DNA from: Paenibacillus humicola
GTDB lineage: Bacteria > Bacillota > Bacilli > Paenibacillales > Paenibacillaceae
Assembly: GCF_028826105.1 (NCBI RefSeq)
Contig: NZ_JAQGPL010000001.1
Location: 5,110,501-5,174,500, forward strand
Reading direction: 5' to 3'
DNA: 64,000 nucleotides
The position numbers and the translations under genes are program-made. Below, in pieces: positions 16,347 through 25,514 of this stretch; position 1 is the first letter of the stretch; each line of letters begins with the position of its first letter. Under the pieces are notes generated by a model. It saw nothing but the letters and a program-made list of their open reading frames with translations, was not told the DNA's origin and made no database searches.

Positions 16347-19121
16347 TCAGCTGCAGCGGCTGTAGCCGCAGCTGGCACATGTCCGGCAGCCCTCCGCGTT
16401 AAGCAGCGCCGCCGCGCCGCAGGACGGGCACAAGTCGAGCGGGAACGGGCCGCCTTCGTTTCCATGCGCGGGTTGTTCATGGGCGGCGCGGCCAAGCTCC
16501 GAACCGGCGACCCCATGCGGTTCAGCCGATTCGATCGCAGCTGCCTGCTCGCCGGTTTGCGCATGCATTTCCAGCGCCTTGGCGACCGCATCGGCGATCG
16601 ACTCCACGCGGTTCGCGCCGAAGCCGATCGCGCCGGTGCCGCCGATCCCTTTCAAATGCTTGATGAGCAGCTTCACTTTGTTCCCGTGGTCGCCGTAGCG
16701 CAGGAACAGCGAGCATACGCGGCCGAGCGCCTCCGACATGGCGAACACGTCCGAGCCGGCTTTGCCGACGTTCAGGAAAATCTCGCCCGGCGAGCCGTTC
16801 AGGTCGTTGATTGTAATGTACGCCATGCCGAACGGCGTGTTGATTTTGTACGTCGCGCCGCGCAGCACCTGCGGGCGGTTCCGGTACGCCTTGTCGACGA
16901 CGTCGGGCTCGGGTGCAGGAACTGCGGCAGCCGGAGCGGCTGCCGGCCATTCGGCGGCTGCGAAGCTGCCGTACTCGCCCCCGGCCGGAGCGACTGCCGG
17001 CCATTCGGCGGCTGAGGAGCTGCCGCTTGCGTTCCCCGCCGGCCCGGCATTGGTGCCGGCCTGCCCGGCGCTAAGCGTCTCGGTACTGGTGCGGGCTTCG
17101 CCTTCGCTTGCACCGGAGCCGGCTCGTGCGGCTTCGGACGCCCCGGCTTCGGAGCCGGCCGGCCGCCCGGATTCGCCGGTTTTCTCCTCCTTCGCCGTCG
17201 ACAGCACCTGCACGTCGCGGCTGCCGTCGCGGTAAATGGTGACGCCCTTGCATCCGAGCTCGAACGCCAGCTCGTACAGCCGCTTCGTCTCCTCAACCGT
17301 AAAATCGTTCGGGCAGTTGGCCGTTTTGGAAATCGAACTGTCGACCCAGCGCTGGATCGCGGCCTGCACGCGGATATGCTCCTCCGCCGTCAAGTCCATG
17401 GCCGTCACAAAATAGTCCGGCAGCTCTTCGCCGGGATGCGCTTCTTTCCAGTCCTGCGCAACCTGCACGTACTGCTTGTCGTAGCCGAGCCGGCTTTGGC
17501 GGAAATATTCAAAGGCGAAATACGGCTCGATCCCGGTCGACGTCCCGACCATCGTGCCGGTGCTGCCCGTCGGCGCCTGCGTGATGACCGTGACGTTGCG
17601 CATCCCCCGCTCCCGCACCGCCGCGGCGACCTCCGGATACGCCTCCGTCATCGCCCGCATGAAGCCGCTCTGCAGGAACGGCTCCGCCTCGAACGCCGGG
17701 AACGAGCCTTTCTCCGCGGCGATTTCGGCCGAAGCCAGATACGCTTCGCGCGCGACGAAGCCGTACAGCTTATCGAGAAACGCCAGCGATTCCGGGCTTC
17801 CGTAACGGATGCCAAGCCGGATCATCAGCTCCGCCAATCCCATCGAACCAAGGCCGATGCGCCGCTCCTTTTTCTGATTCCGCTCGTTTTCCTCAAAATG
17901 ATACGGCGTCGCCTCGATGACGTTGTCGAGGAAGCGTACCGACCACCGCGTCACCTTGGCGAGCTCCTCCCAATCGACGTCGTGCCGCGCGGCATCGTAA
18001 AACTTGGACAGATTGATCGCCGACAGGTTACAAACACCCCATGCCGGAAGTCCTTGTTCGCCGCATGGATTAGTACTTATTATAGGATTAAAGTACCAAC
18101 TGTTCGACACCTCGTTGTAATATTCCATAAAAACGACGCCCGGCTCGGCCGACTTCCAGGCCGATTCGATGATCGTGTGCCAGACGTCGCGGGCGCGTAC
18201 GGTTTTGTAGGGAACGACTCTGCCGCCGCTTCGCCGCCATTTGTCAAGATCGCCGTCCCACCGTTCGTCGTACGCCTTATCCTTCGTATCGGGGAACACG
18301 AGCTCCCACTCGAGGTCTTCCTTCACCGCCCTCATAAACGCGTTGCTGACGCATACGGAGAGGTTGGCGTTTGTGACCTGGCCCATCGTCTGCTTGACGG
18401 TAATAAAGTCGAGCACGTCGGGGTGCCAGTCGTTCATCATGAGCATAAGCGCGCCCCGGCGGCTGCCTCCCTGCTCGATCAGTCCCGTCGTGTAGCTGAA
18501 CAGCCCGCCCCACGACACCGCGCCGCTCGAAGAGCCGTTCACCCCGGCGACGACCGCCCGGCGGGGCCGCAGCGAGGAGAGGTTGATGCCGACGCCTCCT
18601 CCGCGCGCCATGATTTCCGTCATTTCCGTCAGCGTGCGCATAATACCGCCCCGGCTGTCGTGCGGCGACGGAATGACGTAGCAGTTAAACAGCGTCAGCT
18701 CGTCGCTCGCGCCCGCTCCGGCGGCAATCCGCCCGCCCGGGACGAGCTTCCAGTCGTCCAGCGCGAAGCGGAACCGCTCCCGCCACAGCCGGCGCGCTTC
18801 TTCCGTCCGCTCGACGGAAGCGATCGAGTCCGCCAGCCGGTCCCACATTTCCTCCGGCGTTCCTTCGATCGTCAGCGTCAGCTTTTCCACCGGAGATTGC
18901 ACCGTTTGGCCATTCCGCAGCCGGATCGTCGCTTCTCCGCCGTCGACCGCCGCGACCTCCCCGACCTCCTTCACCGGAAACTTCGGGTCGTCCTTCGTCA
19001 TGACCAGCACGATATCACCCGGCTTCGCCTGCTTCGGATCCGGGTTTTTCCACGCGTAACGGTCCAAAAAGATTTTCTCGCTCAGCCCTTCAAGACGCTT
19101 CGTTCCATTGCCGGATGCCAT
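16347..19121 (-). CDS. nrdJ: Adenosylcobalamin-dependent (class II) ribonucleotide reductase
   Basis: About 924 residues. Reduces ribonucleotides to deoxyribonucleotides using coenzyme B12. The barrel carries NCYVIPSPHDSRGGI, GGGVGINLSSLRPR, STNPCGEQ with its active-site Cys and Glu, CNLSAINLSKF, and PTGSTGTMVGTSTG. The C-terminus has TANCPNDFT, a swivel-type tail and a cysteine-rich zinc-ribbon-like end (CPSCG and CASCG). ATG 19121 follows GGAGG at 10 bp; the TTG at 19154 lies in the NrdR region. An unusual Ala/Gly/Ser/Glu-rich linker of about 90 residues (near 645-740) separates the catalytic part from the C-terminal domain. NrdR boxes lie upstream. Confidence 0.95.
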   Translation of the reverse strand: MASGNGTKRLEGLSEKIFLDRYAWKNPDPKQAKPGDIVLVMTKDDPKFPVKEVGEVAAVDGGEATIRLRNGQTVQSPVEKLTLTIEGTPEEMWDRLADSIASVERTEEARRLWRERFRFALDDWKLVPGGRIAAGAGASDELTLFNCYVIPSPHDSRGGIMRTLTEMTEIMARGGGVGINLSSLRPRRAVVAGVNGSSSGAVSWGGLFSYTTGLIEQGGSRRGALMLMMNDWHPDVLDFITVKQTMGQVTNANLSVCVSNAFMRAVKEDLEWELVFPDTKDKAYDERWDGDLDKWRRSGGRVVPYKTVRARDVWHTIIESAWKSAEPGVVFMEYYNEVSNSWYFNPIISTNPCGEQGLPAWGVCNLSAINLSKFYDAARHDVDWEELAKVTRWSVRFLDNVIEATPYHFEENERNQKKERRIGLGSMGLAELMIRLGIRYGSPESLAFLDKLYGFVAREAYLASAEIAAEKGSFPAFEAEPFLQSGFMRAMTEAYPEVAAAVRERGMRNVTVITQAPTGSTGTMVGTSTGIEPYFAFEYFRQSRLGYDKQYVQVAQDWKEAHPGEELPDYFVTAMDLTAEEHIRVQAAIQRWVDSSISKTANCPNDFTVEETKRLYELAFELGCKGVTIYRDGSRDVQVLSTAKEEKTGESGRPAGSEAGASEAARAGSGASEGEARTSTETLSAGQAGTNAGPAGNASGSSSAAEWPAVAPAGGEYGSFAAAEWPAAAPAAAVPAPEPDVVDKAYRNRPQVLRGATYKINTPFGMAYITINDLNGSPGEIFLNVGKAGSDVFAMSEALGRVCSLFLRYGDHGNKVKLLIKHLKGIGGTGAIGFGANRVESIADAVAKALEMHAQTGEQAAAIESAEPHGVAGSELGRAAHEQPAHGNEGGPFPLDLCPSCGAAALLNAEGCRTCASCGYSRCS
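16930..17025 (-). repeat. In-frame 54-bp repeat inside nrdJ
   Basis: A 42-bp unit at 16930-16971 recurs at 16984-17025 with about four mismatches, period 54 bp (18 codons). It encodes the repeated AAEWPA(V/A)APA elements of the low-complexity linker. Slippage or unequal crossing-over within the linker is the likely origin. Confidence 0.8.
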
Positions 19122-19150
19122 CCCGTCACAACCTCCGTTCCCCTCAATTA

Positions 19151-19165
19151 ACACAATATATAGTT
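19151..19165 (-). promoter_or_regulatory. NrdR box, promoter-distal copy
   Basis: ACACAATATATAGTT closely matches the NrdR consensus. It lies about 30 bp before the nrdJ start codon and 32 bp, three helical turns, from the second box. Confidence 0.85.
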
Positions 19166-19174
19166 ATAAAAATT

Positions 19175-19180
19175 ATTATA
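19175..19180 (-). promoter_or_regulatory. nrdJ -10 element
   Basis: A perfect TATAAT on the minus strand lies between the two NrdR boxes, so repressor on the boxes would cover the promoter. The -35 is weak (TTTCAA-like). Confidence 0.55.
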
Positions 19181-19182
19181 AC

Positions 19183-19197
19183 ACACAATATATTGAT
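19183..19197 (-). promoter_or_regulatory. NrdR box, promoter-proximal copy
   Basis: ACACAATATATTGAT, the second NrdR box, overlapping the -10/-35 spacer of nrdJ. Paired boxes with integral-turn spacing are the hallmark of NrdR (nucleotide-sensing) control of ribonucleotide reductase genes. Confidence 0.85.
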
Positions 19198-19544
19198 TTG
19201 AAACGAACCGCCTGCCGTTAACGGCGGTTTACGCCGGCTGCTGCGGAGCAAGCTTCCTCTTGCTCCCGCGCACGCGGTTTATCGGCCTCGGACGGCCGGT
19301 TTTCCTTTACGGAAGCCTGTGAACGATGCCGCGGACATTCATGCGTTATTAGTGTTGCATCATTTTGGAAAAGTAACCGCTGAATATGCAAAGCTTCCCA
19401 AAACCGGCGCACAAGCATAAAACGGCAGTCCGAGATGCGAAGAGACGCATTCCGGACTGCCGTTTGGACAGCCTGACCTTATGGAAATCGAGAAATTCGC
19501 CGGCGTGCTTTTCGGTCCGCGGATGCCAAGCCGCTTCGGCCGCG
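19198..19544. other. Gap upstream of nrdJ
   Basis: Holds the far end of the nrdJ promoter region and, at 19420-19465, the terminator of the luciferase-like gene. I see no coding region I would defend. Confidence 0.6.
19420..19465 (-). terminator. Terminator of the luciferase-like gene
   Basis: Arms AAACGGCAGTCCG (19420-19432) and CGGACTGCCGTTT (19453-19465) with a short inner helix; on the minus strand the stem runs into TTTTATGC. It lies 80 bp past the stop codon. Confidence 0.75.
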
Positions 19545-20555
19545 TCAGCCCCATAACGCTTCGGCCAGCAGCTTGTACGACCGGAGCCGTTTGCGGTAAT
19601 CGCCGGTCATCGTCACGACGATGAATTCGTCCGTGCCGTACCGCCGCGACAGCTCCCTTAGCTGCGCCGCCACGTCCTCCGGCCTGCCGGCAAGCAGCCT
19701 CCGGCCCTCGGCAGGCCCCCCGGCGGGCGAGTCGCCCGGAAGCGGCGTGGAGTCCGCCGCCGAGTCTCCGGCTCCCTCCGGGCGGAACAGGGCGCCGGCG
19801 GACGCGGCCAGCTGCCGCGCCTCCGCTTCCGTCTCGGCGCATACCGCGCCGACCGCGATCATGACGCGGGGCGACGGGCACAGCCGCGACGGGACAAACC
19901 CGCCGCGGTAGGCGGCCAGCGCTTCCTCCGCTCCCGCGTCGCTCATGAACTGGCCGAACACGTAGCCGGTTCCGAACTGCGCGGCGTAGCCGGCGCTGCG
20001 CGCATTCGTGCCGAGCAGCCACAGCTCGGGCGGCTCGGCGGGAACCGGCCTGGCCGTGACGGGCACGCCCTCGTATTCGTAGCGTCCGCCGACGAGCTCG
20101 GTCAAGCTGCGCAGCAGCTCCGGCATCTCCCGGACATGCTCCAGAAAGTTGCCGCTCATCGCCATGCTGACGTGCGCCGTGCCGCCGGGCGCGCGGCCGA
20201 TGCCAAGGTCGATCCGGCCCGGATACAGGCTCGCGAGCATATGAAACGATTCCGCCACCTTCAGCGGCCTGTAGTGCGGCAGCAGCAGCGCTCCGGACCC
20301 GAGCCGGATCCGCCGCGTCCTCGCTCCGACATGCGCGAGCAGCACCTCCGGCGCCGTGCAGGCCAATCCCGGCATATCGTGATGCTCGGCCGCCCAATAG
20401 CGGCCGTAGCCGAGTGCTTCGGCTGCCTGGGCGAGCCGCGCGGCCTGCTCCAGTGCCGCGGAAGTGTCCGCCCCGTTCAAGACGGGAACGAGGTCCAGCA
20501 CGCCGAGCTTCAATGGTTGTCCGTTTGCGATGGCGAATCCCTTCCTTTGCGTCAC
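19545..20555 (-). CDS. LLM-class flavin-dependent oxidoreductase
   Basis: 336-residue bacterial-luciferase-like monooxygenase of the type often found alone in Firmicutes. Landmarks: LGVLDLVPV at the first strand, WAAEHHDMPGLACTAPEV near 54, SGALLLPHYRPLKVAE near 87, and GRIDLGIGRAPGG near 112. It would use reduced flavin to oxidise an organic substrate. Residues about 258-285 form a Gly/Pro/Ala-rich insertion. The start is uncertain: GTG 20555 has no clear ribosome site, while AAGGAAGGG lies inside the frame and favours a start around the LKLGVLDL segment (TTG, residue 16). Confidence 0.85.
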   Translation of the reverse strand: MTQRKGFAIANGQPLKLGVLDLVPVLNGADTSAALEQAARLAQAAEALGYGRYWAAEHHDMPGLACTAPEVLLAHVGARTRRIRLGSGALLLPHYRPLKVAESFHMLASLYPGRIDLGIGRAPGGTAHVSMAMSGNFLEHVREMPELLRSLTELVGGRYEYEGVPVTARPVPAEPPELWLLGTNARSAGYAAQFGTGYVFGQFMSDAGAEEALAAYRGGFVPSRLCPSPRVMIAVGAVCAETEAEARQLAASAGALFRPEGAGDSAADSTPLPGDSPAGGPAEGRRLLAGRPEDVAAQLRELSRRYGTDEFIVVTMTGDYRKRLRSYKLLAEALWG

Positions 20556-20601
20556 ATAGTTAAACGGCAGTGCCCGGCACCGGACTTATTGAATAAGGCG
20601 T

Positions 20602-21900
20602 TCAGCTTTCCGCCTCCGTCCGCACCGGCTCTTCGGAAAAGTCGCGCATAAACAGCGAAATCGCCACCGATACGGCGAGCAGCAGCACGGGCACGGCGCT
20701 GATCAGCACGCGGAACGCCGTCTCCGCATGAGGGCCCGGATTTTCGCCGCTGACATAGCCGAATAGGATGCCGACAATCCAGAAGGCCAGCGCGGAGATC
20801 AGCCCGCTCGAGCGGGTGATAAAACCGCTCACCGCCGTATAGATGCCTTCGCGCCGCCGGCCGGTCTTCTCCGCGTCGAGATCGATGATCCGGCTGCTCA
20901 GCACGTTCGGAGTGACGAGAAATCCGGTAAGGCCGAAGCCGATGGCGATGCCCGCCGCAATTCCCTCAGCCAGGTTACCCGCGAACCAAAGCGGAACGGC
21001 GGACAAGCCGTAAAGGATAAGCGACAGGCGCCAGCTGCGGAATCCGCCGAGCCTGCGCACGATGATATACCAGACGGACACGAGCGGAATGACGGAAACG
21101 AAAATGGACGCCATCAGCAGCGAGACCTGGGATTCGGGAATGTGCAGCGCATATTTGGCGTAGAACGGGATGATCGAAGCAAGCAGACCGTTGACCGTCT
21201 GCGCGAACGAATTGGCGATGTTGAACAGCCAGAACGGCTTGTTCGTCAGCGTGGCGCGAAACGCCTCAAGCAGCGGAAGCGGCTGCTCCCGCCGCGACTC
21301 TTTGTCTTCCTCGACCAGCCGAACGCACAGGAGCATCGCGGCGGCGAACACCAGCGAATACAGGACGGCCATCGGTCCGAAGCCGATCGCACCGAACAAA
21401 ATCGGCGTCAGCGCGGTGGCGATCAGCAGCGCCGCAATCTGATACGCCTGCTGCACGGCGGACGCTTTCGCCCGCATCCGGTTGCCGCGAAACAGCTCCG
21501 GGAAAAGCGCGCCGTAATTGACCCAGAGAATCGTCGCGACGCCCTCGAACAGGATCAGCGCGGCGAGAAACCACCAGAACAGCCCGGTCCCCCGCAAGCC
21601 AGGCGGCACGGCGAAAATCATGATGAAGGTCAGCATCATGAAGGGCACGGCGGCTATGATCCACGGCTTGCGCCTGCCGTAGCGTGTATCGGTGCGGTCG
21701 GACCAGTAGCCGGCGAGCGGATTGTTAACGGCGTCCCAAATCATGTAAATCGTGCGGGCGAGCGTGGCCAGCCCGATGCCGAGACCGAGCTTATCCACGT
21801 AATAATAGCTGTAAAAGGAGCTGAACGCTTGGCTCGGCACCATCATGGCAAACATGCCGAGCGCATACGCAGCCGGGGTATTGCGCCATTTGTTCCGCAT
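20602..21900 (-). CDS. GPH-family sugar/cation symporter (MFS)
   Basis: 432 residues, about 12 membrane segments. The loop 2-3 motif DAVNNPLAGYWSDRTD followed by RYGRRKPWI near residue 56 is diagnostic of the glycoside-pentoside-hexuronide (MelB-like) family, which imports sugars with Na+ or H+. TAGGAGGCAACAGC precedes ATG 21900. It lies about 47 bp upstream of the luciferase-like gene on the same strand. No sugar-metabolism gene is adjacent, so the substrate is unknown. Confidence 0.85.
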   Translation of the reverse strand: MRNKWRNTPAAYALGMFAMMVPSQAFSSFYSYYYVDKLGLGIGLATLARTIYMIWDAVNNPLAGYWSDRTDTRYGRRKPWIIAAVPFMMLTFIMIFAVPPGLRGTGLFWWFLAALILFEGVATILWVNYGALFPELFRGNRMRAKASAVQQAYQIAALLIATALTPILFGAIGFGPMAVLYSLVFAAAMLLCVRLVEEDKESRREQPLPLLEAFRATLTNKPFWLFNIANSFAQTVNGLLASIIPFYAKYALHIPESQVSLLMASIFVSVIPLVSVWYIIVRRLGGFRSWRLSLILYGLSAVPLWFAGNLAEGIAAGIAIGFGLTGFLVTPNVLSSRIIDLDAEKTGRRREGIYTAVSGFITRSSGLISALAFWIVGILFGYVSGENPGPHAETAFRVLISAVPVLLLAVSVAISLFMRDFSEEPVRTEAES

Positions 21901-21997
21901 GCTGTTGCCTCCTACGCCGATGTCGGTTGGAATACGTTCTATTTCTATTTATTCTCGTTACCCCGGCCTATGCATGAATACGAATGAAAACGGAGGC

Positions 21998-24900
21998 TTA
22001 CCCCTTTTCTCCCGTCTGCTCCAGCTGCAAAATGTCCCGGATCTCGCGCTCGCCGAGCGCGGACAGCTCGTCTCCGCCCCCCGGCGCGACCATCTCGTCG
22101 ATCAGGCTCCGCTTCCGCTGCTGCAGCTTGTACATGCTGTCCTCCACCGTGCCCTGCGCCACGAGCCGGATTACCTGAACGACGCTGCGCTGCCCGATCC
22201 GGTGCGCGCGGTCCGCCGCCTGCTGCTCGACGGCGGGATTCCACCACAGGTCGTATAAAATGACGGTGTCCGCACCGGTCAGGTTCAGTCCGGTTCCGCC
22301 GGCCTTGAGCGAGAGAAGGAACAGCTCGCGCTCGCCCGCGTTGAACCGGTCGCACAGCCGGATCCGCTCGTCCGCTGGCGTCTCGCCGTCGAGATAGAAG
22401 AAGGGGACGCCCCGCACGCCGAGCTCCCTTCCGATCAGCCGCAGCATGGAGGTGAACTGCGAGAAAACGAGCAGCCGCTTGCCCGCGCTCCGGCATTCCT
22501 CCACGATCTCCAGCAGCTGCTCGAATTTGGCGGAGCCGCCTTTGTATCCCTCCACAAACAGAGCGGGATGGCAGCAAAGCTGGCGGAGCCGGGTCAGTCC
22601 GGCCAAAATTTTGATCCGGTACTTCTGAAAGCCGTCCTCGCTCAAATGCTTCAGCGTCTCATGCTGCAGCTGCGCCAGGTAGGCCGCGTACAGCTTCTTC
22701 TGCTCCGGCAGCAGCTTCGAGGACTGCACCGTCTCGATCTTCTCCGGCAGCTCCGACAGCACGTCGGACTTGAGACGGCGCAGCAGAAACGGGCGCGCCC
22801 GCTTCGCCGCCGCTTCCCGGGACAGGTCGAGAAACGACTGCCTGTCCTGGAACAGCTCCGGAAACACCGCATCGAAAATCGACCACAGCTCCTCGGAGCG
22901 GTTCTCGACGGGCGTTCCGGTCAGCGCAAAGCGGTGCGCGGCGGACACGGCCTTGACCGCCTGCGCCGTTTGGGTGGCGTAATTTTTGAACGCCTGCGCT
23001 TCATCCAGAATGAGCGTGTGAAACCGATGCTCCGCATACCGCTCCACATCTCTGCGCAGCAGCGGATACGACGTGATGACGACATCCGCCTCCGCCATCG
23101 CCCGCCGCAGCTCCCGGCCGCGCTCCGCTCTGCCGCCGTCCGCGACGACGGCCCGCACCTCGGGCGCGAATTTGCCGAGCTCGCCGAGCCAGTTGTACAT
23201 CAGGGAAGCGGGCGTGACGATAAGCGCCGGCTGCTTCCGCGCACGGATCTCGGGCAGCATGGAGACGAGGAAGGCGATGCTTTGCACCGTTTTGCCGAGG
23301 CCCATATCGTCCGCCAGGATGCCGCCGAAGCGGTAATGGGCGAGCGTGCGCAGCCACTGGTAGCCGAGCCGCTGGTAGTCCCGGAGCACGGGCTTCAGCC
23401 CGTCCGGAAGGGGAAAATCGAGGCTGTCCGGGCTGCGCATGTCGTCCAGCAGGCGGCGCAGCGATTTGCCGAGCCTGACGGCGCCGCCCTCCAGGTCCGA
23501 ATGGATCAGGCGCAGGCCGCGGTGCGCCGGCAGGCGAAAGACGCCGGGGGCGTCCATGCCCGGAATGCCGCCGCGCAGCGTGCCCAGCTCGTTCAGGACG
23601 CGGGCGATCGCCTGCAGCTCGGCGGTCTCGAGCGGCATCAGCGCCCCGCTCGGCAGCCGGTGGAACCTGCGCTTCTCTTCAAGCGACCGCAGCACCTCCC
23701 GGATTTCCGACGGCGGAATCGCCTCGAGATCGAATCGCACCTCCAGCCAGTCGGTCCGTTCGTCGACCTCCACCGTCACCTTCGGCGGCCGGCCGGCATG
23801 CAGCCTTGACTTTACCGCCGAGGTGGCATAGATATCGGCCAGCTTCTCCAGCTCCGGCACGATCCGGTACAGAAATTCGTATTCCGCTTCTTCGCCGGCC
23901 AGAATATAGCCGCCTTCGGTTTTGACCGCGTCCCCTTGGTCCATCAGCCCGAGGATTCGCTCCTCCCGTTCGCCGTCCCGCATCAAAATGCGTTCCTCGC
24001 CGCGCTGCCGGCCGCTCCCGTCCAGCGGGTTCAGGACGATGTCGCCGTACTGAAATTCCAGCCCGGCCAGCAGCCGGTCCCGGACCCGGTCCAAATAGAC
24101 GCGCGCTTTGAGGGGCAGCCGGACGATCCTTTCGGACAGCGACGCCGCGATGCGAACGCTGCCGAGCTTCATCAGGCCCGGAACCGCCTTCTCCAGAAAC
24201 AGCTCGGCGTCTTTCGCGGGGACCCGGATGTGCCGTATGCCGGCGCCTGCAAGCATCCGGTTCAGCTCCGCAAGCCGCCTGCACGCTTCCGCCCCCGGCT
24301 GCAGCAGCCGGTCTGCGAACAGGACGACGCCGTACGGCTCCATCACGGTCAGCGTCTCCAAGCCGTGCACCTCCAGCGTGCAGTCCCCCTGCCCGTCCGG
24401 CTCCGGCTCCGCTTCTCCGAATTCAAAGCGGACCGGCAGCGGCTCGTCCGATACGCGAATCCCTTCGGCCGTGCCATCCGGCGTTTCCAGCCTTGCCGAC
24501 GGCACGGCCGCGAGCAGCGGGAGCAGCGGCTCCCAGGCGAAAGGGGGAACGAGCAGCAGCCTGCTGCCGGACGCCCGGGACGGCCGCGCGGCGTAACGGC
24601 CGGCAGCAGGCTCGCGAAACACTGACTCGTTCTGCGCGATGTCAACCAGCTGCCGGAGCACCGCATCGTCTTCTTTTCCGAAGCAAAACATCCCGGGCTC
24701 GTACCTAAAATGCCGGGAGACCGTGAAGGGCTCGCGCCGGCTGACCGCTTCGAGAAAATCGGCGATGTTGGACACCGGATAAAGGCGCTTCGTCCCGGCT
24801 TTCATTTCGACGCCGAACATCGTTTGGCCGCCGGAAGGCACCGTTCTTAGCGTAAATTCGGCCTTCAGCGGCTCGCGCGTATCGACGAACGCTCCCGCCC

Positions 24901-25402
24901 CGCTCGGGCGGAGCGGCCGATCGCCGAACAGGCCGATGAGGCCGCTGACGAGCTCGGCGTCGCGTGCCGCGCGGAGGCGTTCCGCCGCTGCCGCCCCGTC
25001 CGGCTGCGAAGCGCCGGTCGTCCGGGGCTCGCGGCGGTCCCGCTTGCCGGAGAAGTCTTCGTGCGTTTCAAGCGGCGGCAAGGCCGCGCGGATTGGTGGC
25101 CGGCTGCCGTTGTCCCGGTCATGAAGGTATATCAATACGGCGGCAATATGCCCGCAGTAGACGCCCGAACCGCAAAATGCCGGGCAGTCGCAGTCCGCAT
25201 AGACGTCCCCGTCGCCGTCGATTTCGACCGTGACCCGGCTTATCGCCCGCCCCCGCCCTGCAACCGCCGCCTCGTAGACCGGCGCATCCGGATCGCTGCC
25301 GGTCAGCGTAACCTTGTCCGCCCGGACGCAAGCCTCGCCTTCCTCGAATGCCCGGCGCCCGCACAGCAGCTTGATCACCCGCTCCGTCAGCTTAACGCTC
25401 AT
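21998..25402 (-). CDS. SWIM zinc-finger SNF2-family helicase
   Basis: 1134 residues. An N-terminal SWIM finger binds zinc with Cys71, Cys73, Cys83 and His85. A long family-specific region (about 140-640) follows. The SNF2 ATPase then has Walker A DDMGLGKT (Lys704), the DEAQ box at 800-803 (LILDEAQAF), the TGTPVENR motif, and a C-terminal helicase lobe with LVFSQFTSM, GGTGLNLTGAD and QAADRAHRIGQ. It is a cytoplasmic DNA translocase, presumably acting in DNA repair or in remodelling protein-DNA complexes. Length and order are typical of bacterial SWIM-SNF2 proteins. It stands alone; no nuclease or methylase partner lies next to it, so I do not call it a defence gene. Confidence 0.93.
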   Translation of the reverse strand: MSVKLTERVIKLLCGRRAFEEGEACVRADKVTLTGSDPDAPVYEAAVAGRGRAISRVTVEIDGDGDVYADCDCPAFCGSGVYCGHIAAVLIYLHDRDNGSRPPIRAALPPLETHEDFSGKRDRREPRTTGASQPDGAAAAERLRAARDAELVSGLIGLFGDRPLRPSGAGAFVDTREPLKAEFTLRTVPSGGQTMFGVEMKAGTKRLYPVSNIADFLEAVSRREPFTVSRHFRYEPGMFCFGKEDDAVLRQLVDIAQNESVFREPAAGRYAARPSRASGSRLLLVPPFAWEPLLPLLAAVPSARLETPDGTAEGIRVSDEPLPVRFEFGEAEPEPDGQGDCTLEVHGLETLTVMEPYGVVLFADRLLQPGAEACRRLAELNRMLAGAGIRHIRVPAKDAELFLEKAVPGLMKLGSVRIAASLSERIVRLPLKARVYLDRVRDRLLAGLEFQYGDIVLNPLDGSGRQRGEERILMRDGEREERILGLMDQGDAVKTEGGYILAGEEAEYEFLYRIVPELEKLADIYATSAVKSRLHAGRPPKVTVEVDERTDWLEVRFDLEAIPPSEIREVLRSLEEKRRFHRLPSGALMPLETAELQAIARVLNELGTLRGGIPGMDAPGVFRLPAHRGLRLIHSDLEGGAVRLGKSLRRLLDDMRSPDSLDFPLPDGLKPVLRDYQRLGYQWLRTLAHYRFGGILADDMGLGKTVQSIAFLVSMLPEIRARKQPALIVTPASLMYNWLGELGKFAPEVRAVVADGGRAERGRELRRAMAEADVVITSYPLLRRDVERYAEHRFHTLILDEAQAFKNYATQTAQAVKAVSAAHRFALTGTPVENRSEELWSIFDAVFPELFQDRQSFLDLSREAAAKRARPFLLRRLKSDVLSELPEKIETVQSSKLLPEQKKLYAAYLAQLQHETLKHLSEDGFQKYRIKILAGLTRLRQLCCHPALFVEGYKGGSAKFEQLLEIVEECRSAGKRLLVFSQFTSMLRLIGRELGVRGVPFFYLDGETPADERIRLCDRFNAGERELFLLSLKAGGTGLNLTGADTVILYDLWWNPAVEQQAADRAHRIGQRSVVQVIRLVAQGTVEDSMYKLQQRKRSLIDEMVAPGGGDELSALGEREIRDILQLEQTGEKG

Positions 25403-25514
25403 GCCGTCCGACCTTCCTTTTCGCTATTTCTTATCCGTCTATGATAACAGAATCGGCAGGTAAGATGAACCCGCAAGTGGTACAATAGGAAAAAACCGGA
25501 AGAGGGGCTGACGA

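Noticed and set aside
17376..19151. 591-codon plus-strand reading frame opposite nrdJ
   Set aside because: Arg/His/Pro-rich antisense shadow of a conserved GC-rich gene, with no ribosome site.
21998..25402. SWIM/SNF2 helicase as part of a phage-defence system
   Set aside because: Some defence systems use SNF2 proteins, but no nuclease, methylase or other effector is adjacent and the architecture is that of common stand-alone SWIM helicases.
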